Notes: generated from the letters alone by a model not told the origin. DNA of 47,131 bases from Acidimicrobiia bacterium (GCA_009923785.1 RFSV01000006.1:1-47131), one strand, 5' to 3'; numbered from the stretch's first letter, positions 24,596-32,896 are shown. Translations and numbers: made by a program.

Positions 24596-25495
24596 ATGTC
24601 TCGCTCGCCCGGCCGTCTCACTGCTCTCGTTGCGGTGTCCCTCGTTCTCGCCGCCTCGTGCGGTGGCGACGATTCGTCCTCGTCGGAGGCCGATGCTCTT
24701 CGCGCCCAGTTGGCCGAACTTCAACAGGAACTCGCCGACACCACTGGCACGTCCGACACCGACCTCGAGAACAAGCTCGCCGAACTCGAGGCACAAATCG
24801 CGCAGCTCGAAGAAGGTTCTGACGTCTCAAGCGCCACAGCCGGTTCGAGTGGTTCACCGTCGACCGACGGAGGCATCACGTCGATCGAGGAAGTGAGCGA
24901 GCCGTTGGTCGAGTCCGACGACGGGTTGTACGACACAGCCGAGGAAGCCGAGGCGGCCGCTGCAGCGACCGGATGCGAAGGTTCGCATCAAATGGGCGAC
25001 CAGTACATGCCGTGCGGTGGACACGGCGAGCTCGACGAACTGGCCGCTGAAGCCGATGCTGCGCCGGCTCCTGAAGAGGCTCCGGTCGACGTCGCTGTGT
25101 CGTACGCACCTCCTACTGATGAAGCGACTCCAGAAAGTGCCGTCGACGAGAGCCCTGAACCCATCACCTACGACATCCTGCAGACTCGCCGCAACCGCAG
25201 CACGTTCGACGTGACGGTGCAGGCAGCAGCTCCTGGCCTCGACGACCCGCCCTTTGGAATTCGGTCGGTCTGCATCTATCAGTACAACGAGTACGGCAAT
25301 TCGGTGAACGGCGACCCGAAGACGCCATGCTCAGGACCAGGTCGCAAGGTGGCCGTGTACGACCAGTACTCGAAGGTGTGGAAGATTTCGGGTTCCTGCG
25401 GCGTCAACAACTCGACGAAGGACTACTACGACATCGGCATCGTCGCTCACGACGGCCGAAGTGTGTTGGCGCGAATCAGCGACTCGCCCTGCTGA
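24596..25495 (+). CDS. Putative secreted lipoprotein with coiled coil, unknown function
   Basis: A 299-residue protein. The signal peptide ends in a lipobox-like LAASC (Cys22). A coiled coil of ALRAQLAELQQELAD and KLAELEAQIAQLEE type (about 32-75) follows, then an acidic Ala/Glu-rich linker with a GCEGSHQMGDQYMPCGGH segment (about 124-141). The C-terminal domain (about 200-299) has four further Cys residues and recurring aromatic strands. The ATG is preceded by AGGAGG, giving a strong Shine-Dalgarno. I do not recognise the C-terminal domain. It probably sits outside the membrane with disulfide bonds. Confidence 0.75.
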   Translation: MSRSPGRLTALVAVSLVLAASCGGDDSSSSEADALRAQLAELQQELADTTGTSDTDLENKLAELEAQIAQLEEGSDVSSATAGSSGSPSTDGGITSIEEVSEPLVESDDGLYDTAEEAEAAAAATGCEGSHQMGDQYMPCGGHGELDELAAEADAAPAPEEAPVDVAVSYAPPTDEATPESAVDESPEPITYDILQTRRNRSTFDVTVQAAAPGLDDPPFGIRSVCIYQYNEYGNSVNGDPKTPCSGPGRKVAVYDQYSKVWKISGSCGVNNSTKDYYDIGIVAHDGRSVLARISDSPC

Positions 25496-25506
25496 TCCCC
25501 CTGGAT

Positions 25507-25512
25507 TAGGGT
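25507..25512 (+). promoter_or_regulatory. Putative leaderless -10 element (TAGGGT) of the TetR gene
   Basis: TAGGGT followed by six bases and the ATG at 25519, in the 23-base gap after the lipoprotein gene. Confidence 0.5.
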
Positions 25513-25518
25513 TGAGCC

Positions 25519-26250
25519 ATGCCCCAGCGCTCGAAGAAGTCCGACGACATCGGCTACGGCGCCTCCGGACAGGCGATCCTCGACGCCGTCGGCAAGGTCC
25601 TGGCCACCCAGGGTCCGAGTGCCGTCATGGTGGGCGAGATCTGCAAGGAGATCGGGGTCGCTCCCAGTCTCGTGAACTACCACTTCGGGGGGCGAGAGCG
25701 TCTGCTCGCGGCGGCCGTCGTCCACGAATTCGAGAGTCTCGTGGCCGAGATGAATCGAATCACCTACAAAACCGCGACGTCGGCCGAGGATCAGTTGCGC
25801 AACCGGATCCGGTACCGCCTCGAGTGGACTGCCGCCCACCCCGGTATCGACTCGATGATCAACTACTCACACATCATCGATCCAGTCGGCACGGTGATGC
25901 AGGGCGAACTCGACACGCGAATCGGACAGTGCACGATCTCCGACATGGTCGGACTTCACACCTCGGTGTACGGCATGTACACCGGTCAGGTGCTCGATCG
26001 GCCCGTGGCCACCGACGAATCCGATCAATACCCCGAACTCTTCGAGATCACCGGTTACGTCGCCCTGTCGGCTCTCGGTCTGGCAACCTGGATGACCGGC
26101 CACCACCCGGCCAACCGATCGGTTGCGGACGAACAGCCCGAGACCGTGACTCACCTCGCCGACACCTTCGTCGAGCGCCTCATCCGCAACGTCCGCCACG
26201 AACTCGACGAGTTGGCGGCGGGCAAGGCCCACGGACGTTCTACCAGCTGA
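25519..26250 (+). CDS. TetR family transcriptional regulator
   Basis: A 243-residue regulator. The N-terminal helix-turn-helix is seen in AILDAVGKVLATQGPSAVMVGEICKEIGVAPSLVNYHFGGRERLL (about 20-64), the classic TetR pattern. The C-terminal half is a larger helical ligand-binding and dimerisation domain without a recognisable ligand motif. It converges on the cation antiporter gene, and the two stops are only four bases apart. No divergent target gene is next to it, so its regulon cannot be guessed from position. Confidence 0.9.
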   Translation: MPQRSKKSDDIGYGASGQAILDAVGKVLATQGPSAVMVGEICKEIGVAPSLVNYHFGGRERLLAAAVVHEFESLVAEMNRITYKTATSAEDQLRNRIRYRLEWTAAHPGIDSMINYSHIIDPVGTVMQGELDTRIGQCTISDMVGLHTSVYGMYTGQVLDRPVATDESDQYPELFEITGYVALSALGLATWMTGHHPANRSVADEQPETVTHLADTFVERLIRNVRHELDELAAGKAHGRSTS

Positions 26251-26254
26251 CGAG

Positions 26255-28036
26255 TCACTCCGCCCGTGGGGGGACCAGTGCGACCAGACGTTCCCCGCCC
26301 CTGACCGAGCGTCGTCGTCCGGCGGCCAGCACGTGCAAATGTCGTTTTCCGTCGATCACCGCCAACGGGACACCGTCGGCATGCTGTTCCTGCCAGTCAC
26401 GAACCGAGAACTCCTTGGTGATGTTGGTGGCTGACACCTTCCAACCTTCGAGCAAGAGGTCGTCGAGTCGTTCGGCCGTCGCCTCCATCGAAAACGCCGA
26501 TCGTCCGAACAACCCAAGCGAGATGCGCCCGATCTCGGAATCGGATGGACGAGACGGTGGCAACTGGAAAACATGACGACGTTCGAGCGTCTCGGCCGCC
26601 ATTCGACAAGCCAAGGCATTGAGTTCGTCGTTGCTCGTGGCGGCGAGGAACACCGAGGCCCGGTCGAGTCCGACCTCGTGCACGTCCTGAACCGAGAAGA
26701 TCGAGCCGCTCCACGAATCGAGACCGCGCATCCGAGCACGCTGTGAACTCAGACGATCGGCGTCGACCAACGACGACGACACTCCTTCGCGTCCGAGGAC
26801 TTCGGCCAGGGCCATCGTGAAGTCGTTCGACCCGACGATCACCACGTGCGCTCCGTCGTCACCCAGAAGTCCGAGTCGTCGAGCGAGTGGTCGTGCCCCG
26901 AGGCCACTCAACAGCACCGTGCCGACGATCACCGTGAAGGTGGCCGACAACACGATCTGAGCTCCGGGCACGCCTTCTTCGGACAAACGCAGTGCGAACA
27001 CCGACGCGATCGATGCGGCCACGATGCCCCGTGGCGCCGTGGCCGCCAGAAAGATTCGCTCAGCGCGAGTCAGGCCGACGCCAATCGTCGCTCCCGCCAC
27101 CGAAACTGGCCGCACGATCACGACCAGGACGACGAGGAAGAGAATGCTCCGCCACTCCAGATCGGTGAGAGTCGCCCGATCGATACGGGCGGCCAACAAG
27201 ATGAACAGACCCGAGATGAAGAGCACCCGCAGCGTCTCGTTGAAGTCGAGGATGTGGCGAACCGAGACACGTTTCTGCGAGGCCAGCAGAAAACCGAGCA
27301 CGGTGACGGCCACCAGACCGGCTTCGTGGGCGTAGTGATTCGACACTGCGAAGGTGGACACCACCACGGTGAGCGTGAGCACCTGGTGCAGTTCATCGGG
27401 GATCAGCAAACGCCAAAGTACGAACACGAGGATCGCCGTGCCGATCAATCCGGCACCGACACCGATGCCAAAAGTGGTCAACAACGTCTCGGCGACCGAA
27501 GAATCAGAGGATTCGAAAAAACTCTGAAAGACGACGACGGTGGCGATGGCGCCGATCGGATCGATGATGGTGCCTTCGGCTTCGAGGATCATCCCGAGGC
27601 GACCGTGCAGGCCGAGCGACTTCACGATCGGACCGATCACCGTCGGACCGGTCACCACGAGTACCGCGGCCAGCAAGTAGGCCACTCGCCATTCGACGTC
27701 GAGGACGAATCGGGCCGCCACCGCTACCCCGGCGAAGGTGATCACCGAGCCAACGGTGAGCAGAGTGATGGTCGTACGACCAGCAGTGCGGATCCCGGCG
27801 ACCCCCATCGCTAGCGATCCCTCGAACAGGATGATCGCCACGGCGATCGACACCGTGGGAAAGAGGGCGTCGCCGAACACGTCGTCGGGATGCACCAGAT
27901 CGGTGACCGGCCCGGCCAGGAGGCCGAAGGCCAGCAGGAAGACGATGGCTGGTACTCGTAGCCGCCAGCCCAAGATCTGGGCGACGAGCCCGGCCGCTAG
28001 AACACCGGCGATTACCAGGGCTACGTCGGAGTGCAT
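26255..28036 (-). CDS. Cation/proton antiporter (CPA family) with C-terminal TrkA-N-like domain
   Basis: A 593-residue membrane protein. About 12 hydrophobic helices fill residues 1-390. A conserved EAEGTIIDPIGAI segment near 155-167 places an Asp in the middle of the membrane, as in CPA1-type Na+/H+ or K+/H+ antiporters. The C-terminal part (about 395-520) is a Rossmann domain of TrkA-N (RCK) type, but its glycine loop reads VGSNDFTMA instead of GxGxxG, so nucleotide binding may be altered. I chose the ATG at 28036, where TAAAGT lies six bases upstream, over the GTG at 28039. An inverted repeat lies just upstream of the promoter. Confidence 0.85.
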   Translation of the reverse strand: MHSDVALVIAGVLAAGLVAQILGWRLRVPAIVFLLAFGLLAGPVTDLVHPDDVFGDALFPTVSIAVAIILFEGSLAMGVAGIRTAGRTTITLLTVGSVITFAGVAVAARFVLDVEWRVAYLLAAVLVVTGPTVIGPIVKSLGLHGRLGMILEAEGTIIDPIGAIATVVVFQSFFESSDSSVAETLLTTFGIGVGAGLIGTAILVFVLWRLLIPDELHQVLTLTVVVSTFAVSNHYAHEAGLVAVTVLGFLLASQKRVSVRHILDFNETLRVLFISGLFILLAARIDRATLTDLEWRSILFLVVLVVIVRPVSVAGATIGVGLTRAERIFLAATAPRGIVAASIASVFALRLSEEGVPGAQIVLSATFTVIVGTVLLSGLGARPLARRLGLLGDDGAHVVIVGSNDFTMALAEVLGREGVSSSLVDADRLSSQRARMRGLDSWSGSIFSVQDVHEVGLDRASVFLAATSNDELNALACRMAAETLERRHVFQLPPSRPSDSEIGRISLGLFGRSAFSMEATAERLDDLLLEGWKVSATNITKEFSVRDWQEQHADGVPLAVIDGKRHLHVLAAGRRRSVRGGERLVALVPPRAE

Positions 28037-28042
28037 CACCCC

Positions 28043-28048
28043 ACTTTA
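28043..28048 (-). promoter_or_regulatory. Putative leaderless -10 element (TAAAGT) of the antiporter gene
   Basis: TAAAGT on the minus strand followed by six bases and the ATG at 28036. Confidence 0.5.
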
Positions 28049-28050
28049 GA

Positions 28051-28076
28051 TTCACGATCACGCACGACATCGTGAA
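28051..28076. promoter_or_regulatory. Inverted repeat TTCACGAT-N10-ATCGTGAA, candidate operator
   Basis: Perfect 8-bp arms at 28051-28058 and 28069-28076, in the divergent gap between the antiporter and SRPBCC genes. It lies directly upstream of the antiporter -10 element, where a bound protein would block or assist RNA polymerase. The regulator is unknown. Confidence 0.45.
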
Positions 28077-28094
28077 CACGACGAGACTCTCTCG

Positions 28095-28646
28095 ATGCTG
28101 TTCGAAAACTGGGGAGCGACTCGCGACGAGATCGACGGACCGGTTGTCGGCGACGAGCTGTGCCCTCATGCACGAGTGATCGCCACGCGCTCGATCACAC
28201 TGAACGCTCCACCACGCGACGTGTTTCCATGGTTGCGTCAGATGGGCTTTCGTCGCGCCGGTTGGTACAGCTACGACTGGCTCGACAATCTCGGACGACG
28301 AAGCGCAACGGAGATCCATCCTGAATGGCAGAGTGTCGTCACTGGCTCGCGCATACCCGCCGGGCCGATCTCGTTCGATGCGGCGATCGTCGAACCACCA
28401 CGTGCGTTCGTGTTGCGCGTCGGTTCGAACGAGAAGCCGTCACGGCGACTGCGGTTCGTCCTCGCTTACGAATTGCGCGAGATCCCCGAGGGCACTCGAC
28501 TCGTCACTCGGGTGCGGATTCGTGTGAACGTTCCCGGCGGACAACTGATCGAACGATTGCTCGGATCCGGCGATGGCGTGATGGTGCGACGACAGCTGCT
28601 CACCCTCTCCGAGAGAATCGTCGCCTCACGGCAATGTGAGAAATGA
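28095..28646 (+). CDS. SRPBCC-type (START-like) domain protein
   Basis: A 183-residue protein with the pattern of a helix-grip (SRPBCC) fold. It opens with an ATRSITLNAPPRDVFPWLRQMG strand-helix segment (about 35-56), followed by an aromatic-rich GWYSYDWLDNLG and antiparallel strands ending RRQLLTLSERIVAS. The family binds hydrophobic ligands in a deep pocket; the ligand is not predictable here. It is divergent from the antiporter, sharing the inverted-repeat region, and its 3' end overlaps the HAD gene by 21 bases. Confidence 0.7.
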   Translation: MLFENWGATRDEIDGPVVGDELCPHARVIATRSITLNAPPRDVFPWLRQMGFRRAGWYSYDWLDNLGRRSATEIHPEWQSVVTGSRIPAGPISFDAAIVEPPRAFVLRVGSNEKPSRRLRFVLAYELREIPEGTRLVTRVRIRVNVPGGQLIERLLGSGDGVMVRRQLLTLSERIVASRQCEK

Positions 28647-29276
28647 CTCCACGGTTCGAAGAGCCGACGACGGATCGGCCACGTGGATTCCACGTATTCC
28701 AACCGACTCGGCACCTTTCACGTTGTCGATGAAGTCGTCGAGGAAGAGGACTTCCTCCGCCTCGACCGAGTCCAGTCGGTCGAGTAGCAAGTGGTAGATG
28801 GCGGCATCGGGCTTTCGGATTCCGACTTCACTCGAGTCGAGATAGACATCAAACAGCGTCGGCGGAGCATGGGCCTCGAGGACGGGTCTGAACTCGGCAA
28901 TGCTGTTGGAAAGTAACCCTGTTCTCATTCCACGCTCTCGAAGATCACCGATGTACTCGAGCACGAAATCGTGAACATGAAAGCCCCCGGGCTCCAACAA
29001 CTGCTCGACTTCATCGCCACGCCAGTCGATGCCACGGGCTTTGGCGTATGGCTCGAGGAGACTTTGCAATTGATCACGTTGTATCTCGCCACGTTCCAGC
29101 CGATGCCACGGGTGGTCGGACGAGGTACCAGCCGGCCCCATCATCACCTCCCGAACGTCAGTAGCTGCACATCCGAGGCCAGCTGCGATAGCGGCGAGTT
29201 GGTTCGTGATGGGTGAGATGATCACGCCGCCGAAATCGAAGACGACCGCGCGAACAGGAGGCTGCTGTCGGATCAC
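28626..29276 (-). CDS. HAD-superfamily hydrolase (IA-like)
   Basis: A 216-residue haloacid-dehalogenase-type phosphatase. Motif I is VVFDFGGVI near 11-19. Its second acidic position is Gly rather than Asp (DFGG, as in several epoxide-hydrolase N-terminal/YihX-like HADs). Motif II is LLSNS (about 120), motif III Lys is in GIRKPD, and motif IV is LFLDDFIDN (about 180-188). The GTG start overlaps the P450 stop in a GTGA four-base overlap, so it is translated with the P450. The YihX type often dephosphorylates small metabolites; the substrate is unknown. Confidence 0.85.
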   Translation of the reverse strand: MIRQQPPVRAVVFDFGGVIISPITNQLAAIAAGLGCAATDVREVMMGPAGTSSDHPWHRLERGEIQRDQLQSLLEPYAKARGIDWRGDEVEQLLEPGGFHVHDFVLEYIGDLRERGMRTGLLSNSIAEFRPVLEAHAPPTLFDVYLDSSEVGIRKPDAAIYHLLLDRLDSVEAEEVLFLDDFIDNVKGAESVGIRGIHVADPSSALRTVESFLTLP

Positions 29277-30604
29277 GAGATCTTCGAGAACCGAAGGTTC
29301 AATTTCAGCGTGCCGAGCATGATGCCGGGCTGATGCAGCCAGTCGTTGCCCTCGCCGTACTCGACACTTTCGAGGCGGTCGAGCAGCACGCTCCAGGCGA
29401 TCTGCTGTTCGATGCGTGACAAGTTGGCCCCTGGACATACGCGCGGTCCAGCCGAGAAAGCCAGGTGGCGGGTGAGTCCGTCTCGTTCGAGATCGAGATC
29501 GTACGGGCACTCGAATTCGTCGGGGTCGACGTTGCCAGCCGCGTACCGCAGATGCAGCAACGAACCAGCCGGAACATCGACGCCTTGGAACACCTCGTCC
29601 TGGGAGGTCATGCGCGTGGACAAGCCGTGTGTGGGTGAACGTAGACGCAGAGCCTCCTCGGTGAAGGCCCGCACCTTCGATCGATCGGCCCGTAACAGGT
29701 CGAACAACCCCGGGATCTCACACAACAACTGGGCCTGTTCCTCCAGCGCGTACTGCGTGGTCTCGAGAGCACCGATGATCATGGCGTGCACGATGCCGGC
29801 GATCTCGAGATCGGTGAGCTTGCGGTCGAGCGCTTCGTAGTGCACGTCACACAGAAAGCTCACCATGTCGTCCTGCGGATCGCGCCGCTTGCGACGGACG
29901 TGTTCGTAGATGTAGTCCTGGAAGCCCTCGAGACGGGCCAGCATCTCGGCGGTCTGTTCGGGAGTGAGCTCGTGCTTGAGTCCGGTTCCGTGAACGAATG
30001 GTGTGACGATGGCGTCTCCCCACTCAGCCAACTGCGGAATGTCGTCCAACGGAAAACCCAGGATCGTGGCGAACACCCGCTGCGGCAATGGCCGAGCGAA
30101 CCGACTGATGAATTCGACCTCTCCGTCATCGATCCATTCGTCGACCAGATCGTTGGCCAGCCGCGTGATCGTCTCACGATGTCGAAGCGCCCCGGTTCCG
30201 ACCCATGGATCGGTGAGTTCCTTACGATGCTTGATGTAGAGCTCCTGAGTGGGTCGCAACGACACCATCGACGCCGTCATCAGGTTGCGCGACACCTCAT
30301 AAGTCCGCTCTGCGGTCATTCCCTCGTTCGCCCAGTCAGTCAGTCGCCGCTGACCCATCACCGTGAATCGCTCGGGATCTTTCACCACCATCGCGATGTC
30401 GGCGTGTTTGGTGAGCACGTAGGCATCAGTACCGGGACGCAGACCACCACCCGGGATCCGCAACACCGGAGCCTCCCGGTGCAGGATCTCGTACATCTCG
30501 TACCAGTGCTCCTGCGCACCGGGGCCGAACAAGTCGACTGCCGCCAGATCGACCGGACACGTCATCGGTCCGAGATCGTGGTTGATGTGCTGGGGTCGAG
30601 ACAT
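29273..30604 (-). CDS. Cytochrome P450
   Basis: A 443-residue soluble bacterial P450. The heme ligand is Cys389 in FSAGPRVCPG, the ExxR motif EALR lies near 316-319, and the I-helix reads GALETT (Glu281-Thr282), the acid-alcohol pair for oxygen activation. The protein opens RPQHINHDLGPMTCPVDLAAVDLF. I chose the ATG at 30604, nine bases after the DUF3237 stop, because the longer frame runs into that gene. The operon order is DUF3237, P450, HAD. Redox partners (ferredoxin, reductase) are not adjacent. The substrate is unknown; a hydrophobic steroid- or terpenoid-like compound would be typical but is inference. Confidence 0.93.
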   Translation of the reverse strand: MSRPQHINHDLGPMTCPVDLAAVDLFGPGAQEHWYEMYEILHREAPVLRIPGGGLRPGTDAYVLTKHADIAMVVKDPERFTVMGQRRLTDWANEGMTAERTYEVSRNLMTASMVSLRPTQELYIKHRKELTDPWVGTGALRHRETITRLANDLVDEWIDDGEVEFISRFARPLPQRVFATILGFPLDDIPQLAEWGDAIVTPFVHGTGLKHELTPEQTAEMLARLEGFQDYIYEHVRRKRRDPQDDMVSFLCDVHYEALDRKLTDLEIAGIVHAMIIGALETTQYALEEQAQLLCEIPGLFDLLRADRSKVRAFTEEALRLRSPTHGLSTRMTSQDEVFQGVDVPAGSLLHLRYAAGNVDPDEFECPYDLDLERDGLTRHLAFSAGPRVCPGANLSRIEQQIAWSVLLDRLESVEYGEGNDWLHQPGIMLGTLKLNLRFSKIS

Positions 30605-30612
30605 CGCTCTCG

Positions 30613-31038
30613 TCAGAGAACCCGATACACGTCGTAACGCACTTCGTTGGCACCCGGTGCTCCGACGGCGATCGCCTGGATGCCGTTCAACCACGTGTAC
30701 CGCTCGTCGCCTACTTCGAACAACGGAGCGGTGACGATTCGGGGGCCGGCTTCACCAGGTGCCATCACTCCCAAGTAGCTCATGTGAATCGATGCTCCGT
30801 CGTCGGTGGTCACGAGCGCCCGCACGTCGAGCTTGGCCGTCCCGTCAGCGCGCATGGTGAGCCAATCGGCTCCAAGGTGAGCAACGGTTCCGTTGACCTT
30901 GGGCCCCTTCACCGTGCCGCCGTTGACCCCCACGATCACCCGGGTGCCCTGCGGGCCGTTCGGGATGACCACCGGTGCATCGAGGGTGGCGTGCATCGTG
31001 AAGAGAAATTCGACCGGAAGTGACGTGAGATCGCTCAT
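30613..31038 (-). CDS. DUF3237 (UPF0311) family protein
   Basis: A 141-residue protein that matches the DUF3237 pattern: FLFTMHATLDAPVVIPNGPQGTRVIVGVNGG near the start, then GPKVNGTV, GADWLTMRADG and LDVRALVTTDDG. It is a beta-barrel-like family of unknown function, often found with catabolic enzymes. TAGTGT six bases before the ATG predicts a leaderless start for the DUF3237-P450-HAD operon. A role next to the P450 reaction is inference. Confidence 0.85.
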   Translation of the reverse strand: MSDLTSLPVEFLFTMHATLDAPVVIPNGPQGTRVIVGVNGGTVKGPKVNGTVAHLGADWLTMRADGTAKLDVRALVTTDDGASIHMSYLGVMAPGEAGPRIVTAPLFEVGDERYTWLNGIQAIAVGAPGANEVRYDVYRVL

Positions 31039-31044
31039 GGCCGA

Positions 31045-31050
31045 ACACTA
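31045..31050 (-). promoter_or_regulatory. Putative leaderless -10 element (TAGTGT) of the DUF3237-P450-HAD operon
   Basis: TAGTGT on the minus strand, six bases, then the ATG at 31038. Confidence 0.5.
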
Positions 31051-31100
31051 GGTGACGGCAAGGGTCTCCCCCGCAGCGATGACGGTGACACACTGGTTCG

Positions 31101-31973
31101 ATGGGGATACCCGAACGATCAGGGCTGTCGGACGACGAAATCCGAGCCTTTCGATTTCCCGGGGGGCGCTACACCATCGCCCATTGGGAGAATTTCCTCC
31201 TCACCGACTGCACGACCTCACCGCAGTTGGCCAACGGTCTTGCCCACCCGGTCAACCTTTTTCACGTTTCGATCCTTGGGGCCGGCGTGAACATCACCGA
31301 ATTGTTCGCCGTCTGCGGCGCCGAAGGCCCGGGGTCGGTAGGGCTCGACGGCTACGACTGGGAGTTCTTCTCGCCGTTGCACATCGACACCGAATACGTC
31401 GTGCAGGGCTCCATCATCGAATGGGAGCATCGTCTCGACGAACAGGACAACCCATTCGACTCGATGAGGTTCGCCATTGAACTTTCCGCGGCTGACGACA
31501 CCTCGAACCTCATCGCTCGAGCCACGAATACTTGGCGCTTTCGACGAGCAGAGACCAGCGCCCCTCACCTTCCGACACCCGAGGTTCGAACAAACGACCG
31601 CGGGGAAACCATCCCCTCCTTTGCTGTCGAGTCGGTGGACGCCCAACGGATGAAAACGATGGCAGCCATCCTTCGCGACCCGTACCGAGTCCACTGGGAT
31701 CGAGAGGCCACCACGGCCATGGGTCTCGGTGGGCGCGTGATCAACCAGGGTCCGCTCAACCTCTCATACATAGTGAACGCATTGCACGGCCACGCCGGCG
31801 AGGGATGCATCCGTCGACTGACCGTGTCGTTCCATCGCCCCGTGTTCGACGGCGATCACGTGGTTGCGGGTGGAGGAGTTGTCGGAGGCGATGGTCGGGT
31901 CGACATATGGCTCGAGCGCCATCGAGCGGAAACCACCGAGATCGTCGTCTCGGGGACGGCACTGATCGACTGA
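31101..31973 (+). CDS. Hotdog-fold (MaoC/acyl-dehydratase-like) protein
   Basis: A 290-residue protein that looks like two hotdog modules. The C-terminal half has DPYRVHWDREATTAMGLGGRVINQGPLNLSYIVNAL (about 194-229), a central helix typical of MaoC-like hydratases and FAS-type thioester dehydratases. The N-terminal half has a second, degenerate module. Such proteins bind acyl-CoA or acyl-ACP thioesters. The catalytic Asp/His pair of hydratases is not clearly conserved, so activity is uncertain. It is divergent from DUF3237, with CACACT six bases before the ATG, and may serve the same pathway. Confidence 0.65.
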   Translation: MGIPERSGLSDDEIRAFRFPGGRYTIAHWENFLLTDCTTSPQLANGLAHPVNLFHVSILGAGVNITELFAVCGAEGPGSVGLDGYDWEFFSPLHIDTEYVVQGSIIEWEHRLDEQDNPFDSMRFAIELSAADDTSNLIARATNTWRFRRAETSAPHLPTPEVRTNDRGETIPSFAVESVDAQRMKTMAAILRDPYRVHWDREATTAMGLGGRVINQGPLNLSYIVNALHGHAGEGCIRRLTVSFHRPVFDGDHVVAGGGVVGGDGRVDIWLERHRAETTEIVVSGTALID

Positions 31974-31976
31974 CGC

Positions 31977-32612
31977 TCAGATCACGGTGTACGTGTTCTC
32001 GAATTCGTCCTGCAGAACACGAGCCATCTCATCTGTCGTGTCGCAGATCAACTCTTCGTCAGGGTGGCGAATTCGATACGTCCAACCGGCCGGCAACTGA
32101 AGGCGTGACCCGAGGCTGTCGAGCGCACCGACATCGTTCATCGTCGGATCGACACCGATGCACAAGGCTTGCATGGTGTACACCGTGCCGTCGGCGGCGA
32201 CCAGTTCGTACACCGGCTTGCCGGCATCCCAGAAGAACTGAGCGCCTCGATCAACGCGACGTTCGGTGTACGGAGCCGAACCCGGCGCCTGGCCGAGGTC
32301 GACGAGAGCGATACGACGAGTGAGCAATCCGTTGAACTCGCGTAGCACCGGCTCGACCGGCGCAACCTTGGCACCCAGACCGTCGAGAACCCAGTGACGC
32401 GGGCCGTTCAACTTCACGTAGAGCGCGCCCATCTCACCGGCGATCTCGTCGGCCACCAGGGTGTCCCACAGTTCGGCCGGGCAATCGTTCAGCAGCTGCG
32501 TGCCGTACACCTCGGCTTCGAGACGGCCTTCCCGATCGAATACAGCAAGTACTTCGCCGTAGCGGACCCCTCTCATGTGGTCGATCAGCCGAGAGGCGCG
32601 AGACGTCGTCAT
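31977..32612 (-). CDS. Hypothetical protein, no recognised family
   Basis: A 211-residue soluble protein with no signal peptide, membrane helix or known motif that I can identify. Repeated Asp/Glu-rich and aromatic segments suggest a compact alpha/beta fold. It starts MTTSRASRLIDHMRGVRYGE, and TAGGGT lies exactly six bases upstream, so the start is well supported. It stands alone between a hotdog gene on the other strand and the tRNA-Arg gene. Confidence 0.7.
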   Translation of the reverse strand: MTTSRASRLIDHMRGVRYGEVLAVFDREGRLEAEVYGTQLLNDCPAELWDTLVADEIAGEMGALYVKLNGPRHWVLDGLGAKVAPVEPVLREFNGLLTRRIALVDLGQAPGSAPYTERRVDRGAQFFWDAGKPVYELVAADGTVYTMQALCIGVDPTMNDVGALDSLGSRLQLPAGWTYRIRHPDEELICDTTDEMARVLQDEFENTYTVI

Positions 32613-32618
32613 AGGCAG

Positions 32619-32624
32619 ACCCTA
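32619..32624 (-). promoter_or_regulatory. Putative leaderless -10 element (TAGGGT)
   Basis: TAGGGT on the minus strand, six bases, then the ATG at 32612. It is part of a ten-base palindrome ACCCTAGGGT. Confidence 0.5.
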
Positions 32625-32670
32625 GGGTTTTGTCAAGGTCACCGCCGATCCCGAACTACCAAGGATTGGG

Positions 32671-32743
32671 CGCCCCCGGCAGGGATCGAACCTGCGACCT
32701 GCGGTTTAGGAAACCGTTGCTCTATCCACTGAGCTACGGAGGC
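32671..32743 (-). tRNA. tRNA-Arg, anticodon CCT
   Basis: A 73-nt cloverleaf. The acceptor stem is GCCTCCG/CGGGGGC with one T-G wobble, the D arm is GCTC-AGTGGATA-GAGC, the anticodon loop is TTCCTAA with CCT at 32710-32708, the T arm is GCAGG-TTCGATC-CCTGC, and the discriminator is G. The 3' CCA is not encoded. The first anticodon-stem pair (27-43) is A-C, a mismatch. It decodes AGG, a rare codon in high-GC actinobacteria. Confidence 0.93.
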
Positions 32744-32890
32744 AAAGAGAATTCGGAACTCGGCCCGACGAACGTGTCGAGCACCACATCGAAGTTCGAG
32801 GATACCGCGCTCTTTCGTCGTGCCGAATGGCCCAGTCCCACTTGACACAACGCGAGATCGACCGAAATGACCGCTTCTCCCCGAACGGGG

Positions 32891-32896
32891 TACCCT
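32891..32896 (+). promoter_or_regulatory. Putative -10 element (TACCCT) of the Gfo/Idh/MocA pair
   Basis: TACCCT followed by seven bases and the ATG at 32904, predicting a leaderless or nearly leaderless mRNA. Confidence 0.45.

Noticed and set aside
26846-27814. Plus-strand open frame of 322 codons across the antiporter gene
   Set aside because: Extreme His/Asp/Gln/Arg composition and complete overlap with a well-supported membrane protein on the other strand.
32671-32743. tRNA-Arg gene as an integration site for a mobile element
   Set aside because: No integrase gene, no repeated tRNA 3' end and no change of gene character on either side.
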